From Polyangiaceae bacterium (GTDB lineage: Bacteria; Myxococcota_A; Polyangia; Polyangiales; Polyangiaceae), in NCBI GenBank assembly GCA_016712345.1, contig JADJRH010000001.1, positions 1,798,001-1,862,000 of the forward strand: a DNA stretch of 64,000 nt. Direction: 5' to 3'. Below the pieces are notes generated by a model. It ran no database searches and was not told the origin of the DNA. It saw nothing but the letters and a program-made list of their open reading frames with translations. The translations under genes were made by a program, and so were the position numbers. Position 1 is the stretch's first letter. Each line of letters opens with the position of its first letter. This document shows positions 17,259 to 25,586 of the stretch, in pieces.

Positions 17259-20200
17259 GTGTGGCTTCATCCGTGGCCGGTCGCCAATTCCGAACGGGCG
17301 TTTCTACCACCGGGCGACTACCTGATTCCGTGGTATCTGTCTCCAAGTGAGATTGGGCGTTTGGCCGAACTGTTAGGCGGCTTCCTTATCGGTGTTGAGA
17401 GAGCCGTCATCTTACCTTACACAGCGGCTTGGTCGCCCACAGGCAAAACGGCACGGGCTCTCAACCCCAAAACCCTATACGTCGTTACTTGCAATACCTC
17501 GGCCGAACTTGAATCAGCGCGCCAGTCAGTGGGTCAGAATTCTCCCCTACCCATCTTGCTCCACTCGATCACGCCTCAAGGCACCGGATACGCGTGGCAA
17601 GAGCGATACCTAAAGGGACCGCTCCTCGCCGTCTTCGAACAGAGCTTCGCTAATGAAACCCATCCGCTTGCCACATTCGGCCTGAGAGACTTCCCCATCG
17701 ACCTAGCCGCAACACTAACCTCGGAAACGCTTGAGCTTGTCGACCTCATCGAGCGAACAATTTTTTCAGGTTTGGCAAACGCCCAAGGCAGTTTCACCCA
17801 AGAAGTGTACACGGAGAGTTTGTACCAAACCGCGGGTCAAATGTTTGTGGAGCGCATGCTGCGCATCTTACCGCATCAAACACAAGCTGCTTGGGATGTT
17901 CTGCAAGAAGTTGCCGCCGGCAATACGGTTGAAAGTGTTACCGATGGCTACCTGAATGACTACCGACGCGGGGGCGTTCTCGCTTTAGAGTCTGTGGGGT
18001 TAGTCCGGTATATTCAGAGTTCATTGAGCCTTGGCCCCTTGGCTCGTTGGGCCACCCAGCCGCAGACAATAAACCTGCTTGAAACTCAAGTCCACTACCA
18101 CTTACCCTTCAAGAAATCACACCAATGGGTTCACGGGAGTTCCGTTTCCCCCGACCAAAGCCGGGACGTAAACGCTCGCATCGGCGCCCGCGAAGTGCTC
18201 AGCACCGGCGCTCAAGCAGCGGCCGATATCGCACGCGCCTTGCGTGAATTACAGTTCTCTACTGCACAACCCACCTACCCGTTGGATCGCACCGAAGGCG
18301 TACGCCGGTGGGTGCTGGCTGGAGGGGGCTTCAACGATCAATGTGAACGAGCACGTGATTTTCTGACCGATCCGGCCCGAAAAGACATTATCAGGACAAC
18401 CCGCGATTCAGAATACCGTCTGTGGCTTCTACCGCTGGAGTCCCTGATTCGACAAGGCAATCCACCCGGCGCGGAAGACCAACCCTTTCGTACGCTCAAC
18501 CCCAACCGGTTTGATCGACGCGAACCTTATCGCTTGTTCGATGCGGTCCTGAGTCAAAGTCCCCGACCATGGGTAGAATTTGCCCAGTGGATTGAATTTG
18601 CGCTGAATCTGGGCCTACCGGCGCGCGAACGATCACATTATGTCAATCTACTCTCGTGGATCTGGCGCGAATCCGCATTGGATTCTACCCACCCTCTACC
18701 TTCGTTGAGCCCTGCACACGACGCAATTCGGCGCTGTTTGGCCGAAGCTCGCAAAAACGGATATCAGCTCGAAGAACCTTTTGTCGCCCAAGACGCCGAG
18801 GCTGTTGGGATCGACGTTTCCGCCATCAGCACCGCGTGGGAACGACCTGCCGTGGTGCTGTCCCTCCTTGGGCAAGCGTTTCAACAAATGTCAGAAGGGC
18901 AGTTTCAAAGCGCCAAAGAAGTTTATGAACGTGCCGCTTTGCTTGCCCAACAGCAATCCGATGCGTTTGGTGAGTGGCTTTGTTGGACAGGAGTAGAAGA
19001 AGCGCTCCATGCCCAGCGAACGTCGCCGTTTGAAGGTTTGGACCGAGCGACAGAAAGCGCCGTGCAGGCGCGAAAGCTCCTAGAACAATCACCTCAGGTT
19101 GGCAAATGGTTGGAACGTATCTCTGATCTTGAAAAAGACCTCCTCACGTCAACCATCGGCCGATATGAGCGCGAGTCTCATCAGCGACTCTTGGGCGGTT
19201 GGTCCATAGCGACATCTGACAGTCCACGCGAGTATTGGACCCTGTTTCGTGACCTTGAAACTGCCGATGCTCCACCGCTTTTGCAGCGGCGATTTCTACA
19301 GCCATTGTTACGAGCCGGCCTGCTCTCGCCTGCCGAAGAATTGAGTTACCTATTCAAACTCGGCGTTTCATCCTCTCGCCAAGAGAGCGGTGTGTTCCGG
19401 GCCGTTCATTCCACCGCCGGTGACCTTGAGCAACGAAACGACCTCTTCGCTCAACTCCGAGAACTCTACCTTTCCAACGACGGATTGCCCATTCAACGTC
19501 GTTATCGGCTCCAACTCTTAGGTGACCTCGCACCCGTTCTCTACGTTCAGGATCTTGACTGGGTAGAGTCGTTGCTAAGATCGCCTCAAACGGGCGCGTT
19601 AGCCAACGATGCGCATACCATCGCAACAGCAACGCTTCATTACCTTCACATTGAATCACGCGTTCCCAAAGCGGTTCAGATGGTTGAGCATCTGGCAGCG
19701 ACTCAACATGGCCCTTACACGCTGCGCGACATTGCAAGGCGGTTGAACAATCTACCCATCGCCCCCTGGGTTGCCCTCGACAATAGCTCGGCCGAAAAAC
19801 TCGCGCTCGCCGCGTTCCAAATGATCCAATGGGCTGATCCTGACGCCACTGCGGGCGCCTTTGATGCCCTGCTCACCATTGTCACGTCGGCGCAGGATCT
19901 GGACTGTGCGCTTTCAAAAACCCTTCAGCAAGAGCTGCTCCGCGCGTGTTTGACGCAATTGGAGTTGGCGGATGCAAACTCCGCTTCCGAACGCATTCAG
20001 TTTGCGCCAATGTTGCTTGCTTACTCCCTGACGGAAAGTGACACCGATCGGGCCGCGCTTGTTCAACGCACATTGGATTGGGATGTTCAGGTCGCCTTGC
20101 CCATTTGTACCGAATTACTGGCAGCGGGCATTCAACCTTCCATCATCATACCACTGGCCGAACATTGTTTGACCAAGCTGCCGCAACCTTCCAATCTGCT

Positions 20201-20870
20201 CGTCCCAGCGGAGGTTGCCGTTGATTTCCTCTCCCAATTGCTCGCAACCCGCATCCTACCCGACCAGGCAAAAATTCGGGCGCTTTTAGTGGAACGGGTT
20301 GTTGACTCACCGGCTTCCATTGTGGCTGCCGCAGCGGTGCTTTCACCGCACTATTTCCAGTCCAACTGGCACCTCGTTGTGGATCTCCTATTTCGCGCGA
20401 TCGAAACTCGGAGTCCGCTTGATCCGCTGGCACATCTCAAGGTTTCACCCACCTTGTTGGGCAATGTCAGTTTACACGCGCAGAGAGAATTTCCAGAGGA
20501 CTTAACCTTCCTGTTTCACAACGCTGTGTTCGCTCTCAACGACAAAAGTTTTATTGTTGCCCATCGCGCAGCCTACGCCATCGTCGCCTACGCGCGCCAT
20601 GCCAAGTCTCCAACAGCCGTGTCGCAAGTGGTCCGCTCGCTCCGCCAGATCGCCAACGCTCCATGTGTACAAGTGCGCGGCGCGGCGGCGTATGCCGGAA
20701 CTCGCCTCCCATTTGAAGATTGCGCCCCTGAAATTTTGGAGGCTGCGGCTGACCTGGATCGGAAATTCGCCTCCGATTCCAATGTCATCCTTGTGAGACA
20801 ACGGATGTTTGGTCGGGCCGACGCACAAATTGAACAACGCAAACGCAATGCTCGGACGGTGCTCAAATAG
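17259..20870 (+). CDS. Unrecognised 1203-residue protein paired with the ATPase
   Basis: Starts at GTG 17259, two bases after the ATPase stop (taaccGTG), and ends at TAG 20870. No family is recognised. Residues ~1-300 are mixed alpha/beta (LSPSEIGRLAELLGG, TLYVVTCNTS, PILLHSITPQGTG). The middle and C-terminal two thirds look almost wholly helical, with repeated Leu/Ala-rich pairs and a final part (QVVRSLRQIANAP, RGAAAYAGTRLPFED) reminiscent of HEAT/TPR-like solenoids. No membrane segment or signal peptide is seen. A large solenoid co-translated with a P-loop ATPase would suit a sensor or scaffold and its motor. Its stop abuts the stop of the convergent DUF2169 gene with no gap (TAGCTA). Confidence 0.65.
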   Translation: MWLHPWPVANSERAFLPPGDYLIPWYLSPSEIGRLAELLGGFLIGVERAVILPYTAAWSPTGKTARALNPKTLYVVTCNTSAELESARQSVGQNSPLPILLHSITPQGTGYAWQERYLKGPLLAVFEQSFANETHPLATFGLRDFPIDLAATLTSETLELVDLIERTIFSGLANAQGSFTQEVYTESLYQTAGQMFVERMLRILPHQTQAAWDVLQEVAAGNTVESVTDGYLNDYRRGGVLALESVGLVRYIQSSLSLGPLARWATQPQTINLLETQVHYHLPFKKSHQWVHGSSVSPDQSRDVNARIGAREVLSTGAQAAADIARALRELQFSTAQPTYPLDRTEGVRRWVLAGGGFNDQCERARDFLTDPARKDIIRTTRDSEYRLWLLPLESLIRQGNPPGAEDQPFRTLNPNRFDRREPYRLFDAVLSQSPRPWVEFAQWIEFALNLGLPARERSHYVNLLSWIWRESALDSTHPLPSLSPAHDAIRRCLAEARKNGYQLEEPFVAQDAEAVGIDVSAISTAWERPAVVLSLLGQAFQQMSEGQFQSAKEVYERAALLAQQQSDAFGEWLCWTGVEEALHAQRTSPFEGLDRATESAVQARKLLEQSPQVGKWLERISDLEKDLLTSTIGRYERESHQRLLGGWSIATSDSPREYWTLFRDLETADAPPLLQRRFLQPLLRAGLLSPAEELSYLFKLGVSSSRQESGVFRAVHSTAGDLEQRNDLFAQLRELYLSNDGLPIQRRYRLQLLGDLAPVLYVQDLDWVESLLRSPQTGALANDAHTIATATLHYLHIESRVPKAVQMVEHLAATQHGPYTLRDIARRLNNLPIAPWVALDNSSAEKLALAAFQMIQWADPDATAGAFDALLTIVTSAQDLDCALSKTLQQELLRACLTQLELADANSASERIQFAPMLLAYSLTESDTDRAALVQRTLDWDVQVALPICTELLAAGIQPSIIIPLAEHCLTKLPQPSNLLVPAEVAVDFLSQLLATRILPDQAKIRALLVERVVDSPASIVAAAAVLSPHYFQSNWHLVVDLLFRAIETRSPLDPLAHLKVSPTLLGNVSLHAQREFPEDLTFLFHNAVFALNDKSFIVAHRAAYAIVAYARHAKSPTAVSQVVRSLRQIANAPCVQVRGAAAYAGTRLPFEDCAPEILEAAADLDRKFASDSNVILVRQRMFGRADAQIEQRKRNARTVLK

Positions 20871-22589
20871 CTACCCATCATCCTCCGGCGGCGGCGCCTT
20901 TGGCCGCAGCGCGCTGAGCAGCGATTCCACATCGTCTGAACTGGCCCCCGCCATAGCAAGCCTCGCTGCCAACGACTCAGGATCGGTCGCCGGTCGCGGC
21001 TTTGACTTGGGCACCACCTTCTCGCTCCTCGGTTCTTGGGTAGGAGCGGGTAGATTGTGTACACCCACCGTCGTCGGCCCGGGTGACACAGGCGTCGGCG
21101 CAATCTTCGGCTCGCCTACCATCGGCGTCGGTGCAATCTTCGGCTCACCTACCATCGGCGGCGGCTCCACCGGTACCGGAACAAAACTGGGCGGCCGATC
21201 GACCACCGACGCCACCGTTTCTTCCCCAACCGCCGCTCTGGGTACCACCGCGAGCGGAGCACCCGACCACGGTGTAGCCGACAAATCCAGGGGCTTTGCC
21301 TCCCCAACCTCATGGGTAGATCTTCCCTCACCAAACGGCGTCGCCGGCCCCATTGACGACAGCCTGGGCGCCAGGGTCAACTCCCCTTCACCGGCACCCC
21401 CCGGTGTACTCACCACCGGTTGAGTGGAAACCGGCGACCAAGGCGTGGCCGATGTTTCAATTGGTTTTGCAGCGCCACCTTCTCCCGCTTTTGCAACCTC
21501 GTATGGAGCCACCACCTTGTGCGCGGCAGCCAACTGCTCCTCGGGTTTCAAGGTCAGTGTCCCCTCCCCCGACGACGCCGACGATTGGACAGAGTTTGAC
21601 ACCACCTCCGCGGCCCGCGGCTTCACCTCCGGCCAGACAACTGGAATACCCGGAATTTCAAGGGCGGCACACACAGTTGACCGACGAATTTGCTCCTCGC
21701 TCAGCCCGGCAACCTTCCCACGCCACACAATCGAACACTGTTTTTTATCCCCATCAATGGCGAGCATGTCCGCGACCAAATCCAACCTGACATCCCCTGT
21801 TGGAGTAACAAGCCGAGCCACACCGCGCGCACCTGACAACTGGGTTTGAACGCGCGGCAACGTTGGGTGCAAACCATCCAACACAATCCACTCATCCCCT
21901 TTGACAAATTCCACCTGTTGGTCAACAGGTGCACATTGCCAATACCCCGGTGCAATTGTTTCACCCACGGTTGGAATTGCACCTTCCATGGCGGCGCGAT
22001 CCGACGCGCTCAAGAGCTTTTTGCGCACCGGCCAATACCTGGAAACGGGCGCAAACGAGGCCGCAACCTTACTATCTTTGGGGTCTGTCACATTGGGAAT
22101 ATCCACCCCCACCGGGTTAGAATCTACCCCTATACCACCCAATGCTTTCTCATACACCAAAGGCATTTTTACAAATGTCAACGGACCTTCACCCCCCTTG
22201 CGATCGCCAAACACATGCAGCGTTTTATCGAGAATCGCCCTCCCCTCTCGAAACACCGCCAACCTGACAGACGTGGCCGATGCCGGAGTTCCCCCCGGCA
22301 CATACGCCGAACCCACAAACGTCACATCACACTTAGCAAGGGAAGGTGCCAGTTCAGAAGCGTACTCCACACTCCGCGTTGGGTTGTTGCCAAAGGGCTT
22401 GTCTTGTCGAACCACGGGTGCCGGCGCCGTTCGCACCACCCTGGCTCCGTGTGTTAACTGGAATGTCGCTTTGACAACCACTGTCAAAGTCAAGTCCTTC
22501 GATTCCACCCCACTCTTGGAGCGCCACAAAAGCGCCCCACAGGACACATTGCCATCGGTCACTATCTCAACTGGCCAAGAAGTCACCAC
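20871..22589 (-). CDS. DUF2169 protein, predicted type VI secretion adaptor
   Basis: 572 residues from GTG 22589 with GGAGC upstream. The first ~300 residues match the DUF2169 pattern: WPVEIVTDG, LTVVVKATFQL, a DKPFG-type motif, SVEYASELAP, KCDVTFVGSAY, GGIGVDSNPVGV and WPVRKKLL. Family members sit beside VgrG and cargo genes and act as effector adaptors or chaperones in type VI secretion. The C-terminal ~200 residues are low-complexity Pro/Ala/Gly-rich with two copies of PPMVGEPKIAPTP-like sequence. It is the fourth gene after vgrG, and the 26-bp gap to the preceding gene suggests one operon. It ends in TAG. Confidence 0.8.
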   Translation of the reverse strand: MVTSWPVEIVTDGNVSCGALLWRSKSGVESKDLTLTVVVKATFQLTHGARVVRTAPAPVVRQDKPFGNNPTRSVEYASELAPSLAKCDVTFVGSAYVPGGTPASATSVRLAVFREGRAILDKTLHVFGDRKGGEGPLTFVKMPLVYEKALGGIGVDSNPVGVDIPNVTDPKDSKVAASFAPVSRYWPVRKKLLSASDRAAMEGAIPTVGETIAPGYWQCAPVDQQVEFVKGDEWIVLDGLHPTLPRVQTQLSGARGVARLVTPTGDVRLDLVADMLAIDGDKKQCSIVWRGKVAGLSEEQIRRSTVCAALEIPGIPVVWPEVKPRAAEVVSNSVQSSASSGEGTLTLKPEEQLAAAHKVVAPYEVAKAGEGGAAKPIETSATPWSPVSTQPVVSTPGGAGEGELTLAPRLSSMGPATPFGEGRSTHEVGEAKPLDLSATPWSGAPLAVVPRAAVGEETVASVVDRPPSFVPVPVEPPPMVGEPKIAPTPMVGEPKIAPTPVSPGPTTVGVHNLPAPTQEPRSEKVVPKSKPRPATDPESLAARLAMAGASSDDVESLLSALRPKAPPPEDDG

Positions 22590-22615
22590 AACATTGCTCC
22601 ATGGAGGATCGGCGG

Positions 22616-24901
22616 TTAATCGACAATCGCTTCAATTTGCGCTTGTGAAAAGTGGTGCGCATTCAAATATTGTCGATTGTCCGAATTGTCGCGCAGCGCG
22701 TGACCCGGCCAATTGTTAATGGCTGTTTTCGCTCGGCGAAACGCCTGCGCCAACGCGTGATTGGAAGGGTGTTGCTCGGTGTCTTCTCCCACCACCAGGT
22801 CATAAAACGACTGACCACCGAAGCCGCCGCCCATAAACGAATCATAATATTGCCGGTCAGCCTCATCGTCGTCAATTCCCGACGACTTCACACTATCGAC
22901 CAGTGCCGCAATCACGGCTTTGAAGTTATCGCCGTCGTGAGGCCACGCGGACGCTACAATTGCGCCCAGCGCAATTATAATTCCAGCGGCTTGAAGCCCC
23001 GGAATGACGGCGAACGTCCCCGCAATGGTAATCAAGCCCCCGGTTAACGTTAATACGCCCGCAATCGCGTTTGACACTCGCCTATCCTGTCCTTCGGTGG
23101 CGGCGTAATCGGCCACTTGATAGATCCCCTGCATAACCGACAATATTCCAGTTACTCTACCTGCCAATGCACCCACTCTTATGCCCATGGTGGCTTGTCC
23201 TGAGCGCGCGTACGGAACCCACGCCTGTACCATCCCTTCTGCCAGGTTCATGGCTCGGGTTGAAACCGAAGTTGCCGCAAAAAACGTGGTTACAGCGCCA
23301 CTCGTTAATGACAAACCAAACCCCACCCTTTGCCAGTTTGTCGTATCACCTTCCTGCGTTGCATACGAGTATACCGTAGAAGCCAACCCCAAAAGCGAAC
23401 ATGCCAGTGCAAATTGATTGGCCCTTTCGCCCAACCCACTGCGCAATGCGCGCATCATGCCCGTGGCTCGATTGTTTTGCACCACCTGTGTTTCGGCCTG
23501 CTGCGCGGCCGCTGTTCCAGTTCTGGGCGCGGTACCTGTCAGCGGCGGTGGGTTCGCCGCAAGCGCTCGGTCGAACGCCAATAAGTCGGTTGGGCCTAAA
23601 CGCAGCGCAAAGAAGTCTCGAAACTTTGCAAGGCGCCGGACACCCACTTCCCTCGCAACCGCTTGGCCCGCCAGCCCATAGAAGATCTGATAGGCGAATA
23701 TCATGCCCGCAATACTCGGAGGCCCTGGGGTATTGGATATCGCAATCGGACCGACCTGCGCGGCCAACAAGGCCGCTCCAAAAAATTTTCGTAGGTATAA
23801 AACAACAACACTGTCTTGGTCCTCGGGAGGAGTCTGACCATCCACCAGTCTCTGCGATCGCTCAAAGAACTGGCGACTATAATCCGTCCCCGCCAAACCA
23901 AGCGCATCAACTGCTTGGGCCAATATCATGTCCACACCGGATGTCACCGCGGCACGATCAAAGTTTGCGTGGTCATTCCACATGATGTCTTGCCACAACA
24001 AGAACTGCCTGTTTGAAAGCGCCGCAGAAAGCTCGCGTGATACCCGATCCAATTCACGAAACCACATAGGCCGGATGGTTTGCACACTCGGCGTCACCAA
24101 GTGATCCTGAGCTGAACGCCGCAGGGCATTAATTGCGTTGTATGCGTCCCTCAGCGACTGCGATGGTGGATTCTGTTCCAGCATCAATCGGCTCATTAAC
24201 TCCAACGTGAAGTCAATCACTGCCACTCTGCGACCACCCTCCAAATGCAATCGCTCAATGTGCCGCCGCACCAAATCAAGCCTGTGCGCCAATCGCTCAA
24301 TGTTGCGAACGGCCGACAAATAGGCCGGAACCCAAGCCGGTCTTGGAGAAAGCGGCGTTGAACACCCCGGCGAAACACACACAGCCCTTGCCGTGGTTGA
24401 ACGAACCACCGGAAAAAACACTCGACCTCTATTGTGTACAGGTGCTCGATTGGGATCCGTCTCAAACGAATGCCGCTCCCCCTCACTTCGATTATGCAAT
24501 GCCTCCGCCCGCATCTCTGCATTCATTGCGTAGGACCATAACAAATCGGCATCCACCCGCGGCTGAGGAATGGCCGTGGCGCGATTGTTAATTTCATTCA
24601 CCACATCTTGCAGTGTCACATCGCGCCCGGTTTGATTTTCATACAATCCCCACGCCATCCGCGCTTCATCCGCAGGGATTTCAAGCGCAAACAGGCTGCC
24701 ACCTTCAATATACTGCTGAATTTCTCCCCGCGTTACGCGAGGATTGTTATGCCAATGCGGATTGTGATCGCCGTCAAACGTGATAAGGTCGTCAAACCGC
24801 GTTCCATAGCGAAATGCGAAAGCGCTCAAGTCGCGATCGGTATCTGAATAAAACCGGGCGAGCGCGTATTCACCTGCGTTTTGGGGTGTATCATTAATCA
24901 T
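22616..24901 (-). CDS. Large protein with membrane-segment core, candidate T6SS effector
   Basis: 761 residues, family not recognised. The N-terminal ~70 residues (ARFYSDTDRDLSAFAFRYG...) resemble a packaging or LysM-like region. The middle is helical and Arg-rich. Residues ~500-650 hold several Gly/Ala-rich hydrophobic segments (FALACSLLGLASTVYSYA, GLSLTSGAVTTFFAA, LTLTGGLITIAGTFAVI, GIIIALGAIVASAWP), which suggests membrane insertion or pore formation. It lies between a LysM/PG-binding protein downstream of vgrG and a DUF2169 adaptor, a position typical of type VI cargo. No separate immunity gene is obvious. The assignment as effector is inference from context. Confidence 0.6.
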   Translation of the reverse strand: MINDTPQNAGEYALARFYSDTDRDLSAFAFRYGTRFDDLITFDGDHNPHWHNNPRVTRGEIQQYIEGGSLFALEIPADEARMAWGLYENQTGRDVTLQDVVNEINNRATAIPQPRVDADLLWSYAMNAEMRAEALHNRSEGERHSFETDPNRAPVHNRGRVFFPVVRSTTARAVCVSPGCSTPLSPRPAWVPAYLSAVRNIERLAHRLDLVRRHIERLHLEGGRRVAVIDFTLELMSRLMLEQNPPSQSLRDAYNAINALRRSAQDHLVTPSVQTIRPMWFRELDRVSRELSAALSNRQFLLWQDIMWNDHANFDRAAVTSGVDMILAQAVDALGLAGTDYSRQFFERSQRLVDGQTPPEDQDSVVVLYLRKFFGAALLAAQVGPIAISNTPGPPSIAGMIFAYQIFYGLAGQAVAREVGVRRLAKFRDFFALRLGPTDLLAFDRALAANPPPLTGTAPRTGTAAAQQAETQVVQNNRATGMMRALRSGLGERANQFALACSLLGLASTVYSYATQEGDTTNWQRVGFGLSLTSGAVTTFFAATSVSTRAMNLAEGMVQAWVPYARSGQATMGIRVGALAGRVTGILSVMQGIYQVADYAATEGQDRRVSNAIAGVLTLTGGLITIAGTFAVIPGLQAAGIIIALGAIVASAWPHDGDNFKAVIAALVDSVKSSGIDDDEADRQYYDSFMGGGFGGQSFYDLVVGEDTEQHPSNHALAQAFRRAKTAINNWPGHALRDNSDNRQYLNAHHFSQAQIEAIVD

Positions 24902-24954
24902 TGCAAACCACCGTCAAACAGTCCAGAGTCAAGACCTGTGTACACAAATGCCAA

Positions 24955-25581
24955 CTACGACTCGTGTGCTTCCATAATCGCGTTGCGCGTGGCCTCATTC
25001 AATTCACCCGTGTCGGGCAAGCCGCGATCGCGTTGAAAGCGGCGAATCGCGTTTTGCCCTTCGTCGGGAGACTCACTGTTTGGTCTGTAATATCCCAAGT
25101 GATCCAACCGCTGCAAAACACCGCTCTCCGTGTTAGGTGGGTCGAGATCACCTACCCGCACCGGCACACTCGTATGCCTATTGGGAAGGTGCACCATCAC
25201 CTCACGACTCGTCACGGGCACTTCAAATTCTACCCTACCCTCACCGTTTGATTGTCCCGTGATGGGTCGCGCCAACCCTTCTACCCGGTAAGGCTCGTTT
25301 GCCATTGCGCGACCTTCATCCGTCAAGTGCAACGAGACTTGTACTTTGGGCACCTCGGCCTTGTACCGATTGTTTCCACCGATCCGTACCGAAGGGCCTC
25401 GCTCCGGGGTATCTGGAATTTGTAAAACATCCCCCGGCGCGAGCATTTCAGGATTGGACCGAATGCGCCGGAGCCCCTCGTTTTCTGAGGCGTTCCACAC
25501 GTCGTCCGCTTTAAATCCAAAGCGAAAAGCGAGTCTCGAAAGATAATCCCCCTGACGAATCACGTACGGTCGCATACCCAT
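24955..25581 (-). CDS. LysM and peptidoglycan-binding-domain protein of the vgrG operon
   Basis: 208 residues. Residues 1-55 are a LysM-like domain (YVIRQGDYLSRLAFRFG, LAPGDVLQIPD). The middle (~70-145) looks like an Ig/transthyretin-like beta domain. Residues ~150-208 are a peptidoglycan-binding-type domain (LQRLDHLGYYRP, NAIRRFQRDRGLPDTGELN). There is no signal peptide, consistent with delivery by the VgrG spike rather than Sec. It starts five bases after the vgrG stop. Likely a VgrG-linked accessory that helps load or dock cargo at the cell wall. It ends in TAG, 54 bp before the next start. Confidence 0.75.
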   Translation of the reverse strand: MGMRPYVIRQGDYLSRLAFRFGFKADDVWNASENEGLRRIRSNPEMLAPGDVLQIPDTPERGPSVRIGGNNRYKAEVPKVQVSLHLTDEGRAMANEPYRVEGLARPITGQSNGEGRVEFEVPVTSREVMVHLPNRHTSVPVRVGDLDPPNTESGVLQRLDHLGYYRPNSESPDEGQNAIRRFQRDRGLPDTGELNEATRNAIMEAHES

Positions 25582-25586
25582 GGCGC

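Noticed and set aside
24898..24957. Read-through of the LysM-protein TAG would end in TGA overlapping the next ATG
   Set aside because: Neat operon-like overlap, but a single case; the added 18 residues show no motif and TAG acts as stop elsewhere.
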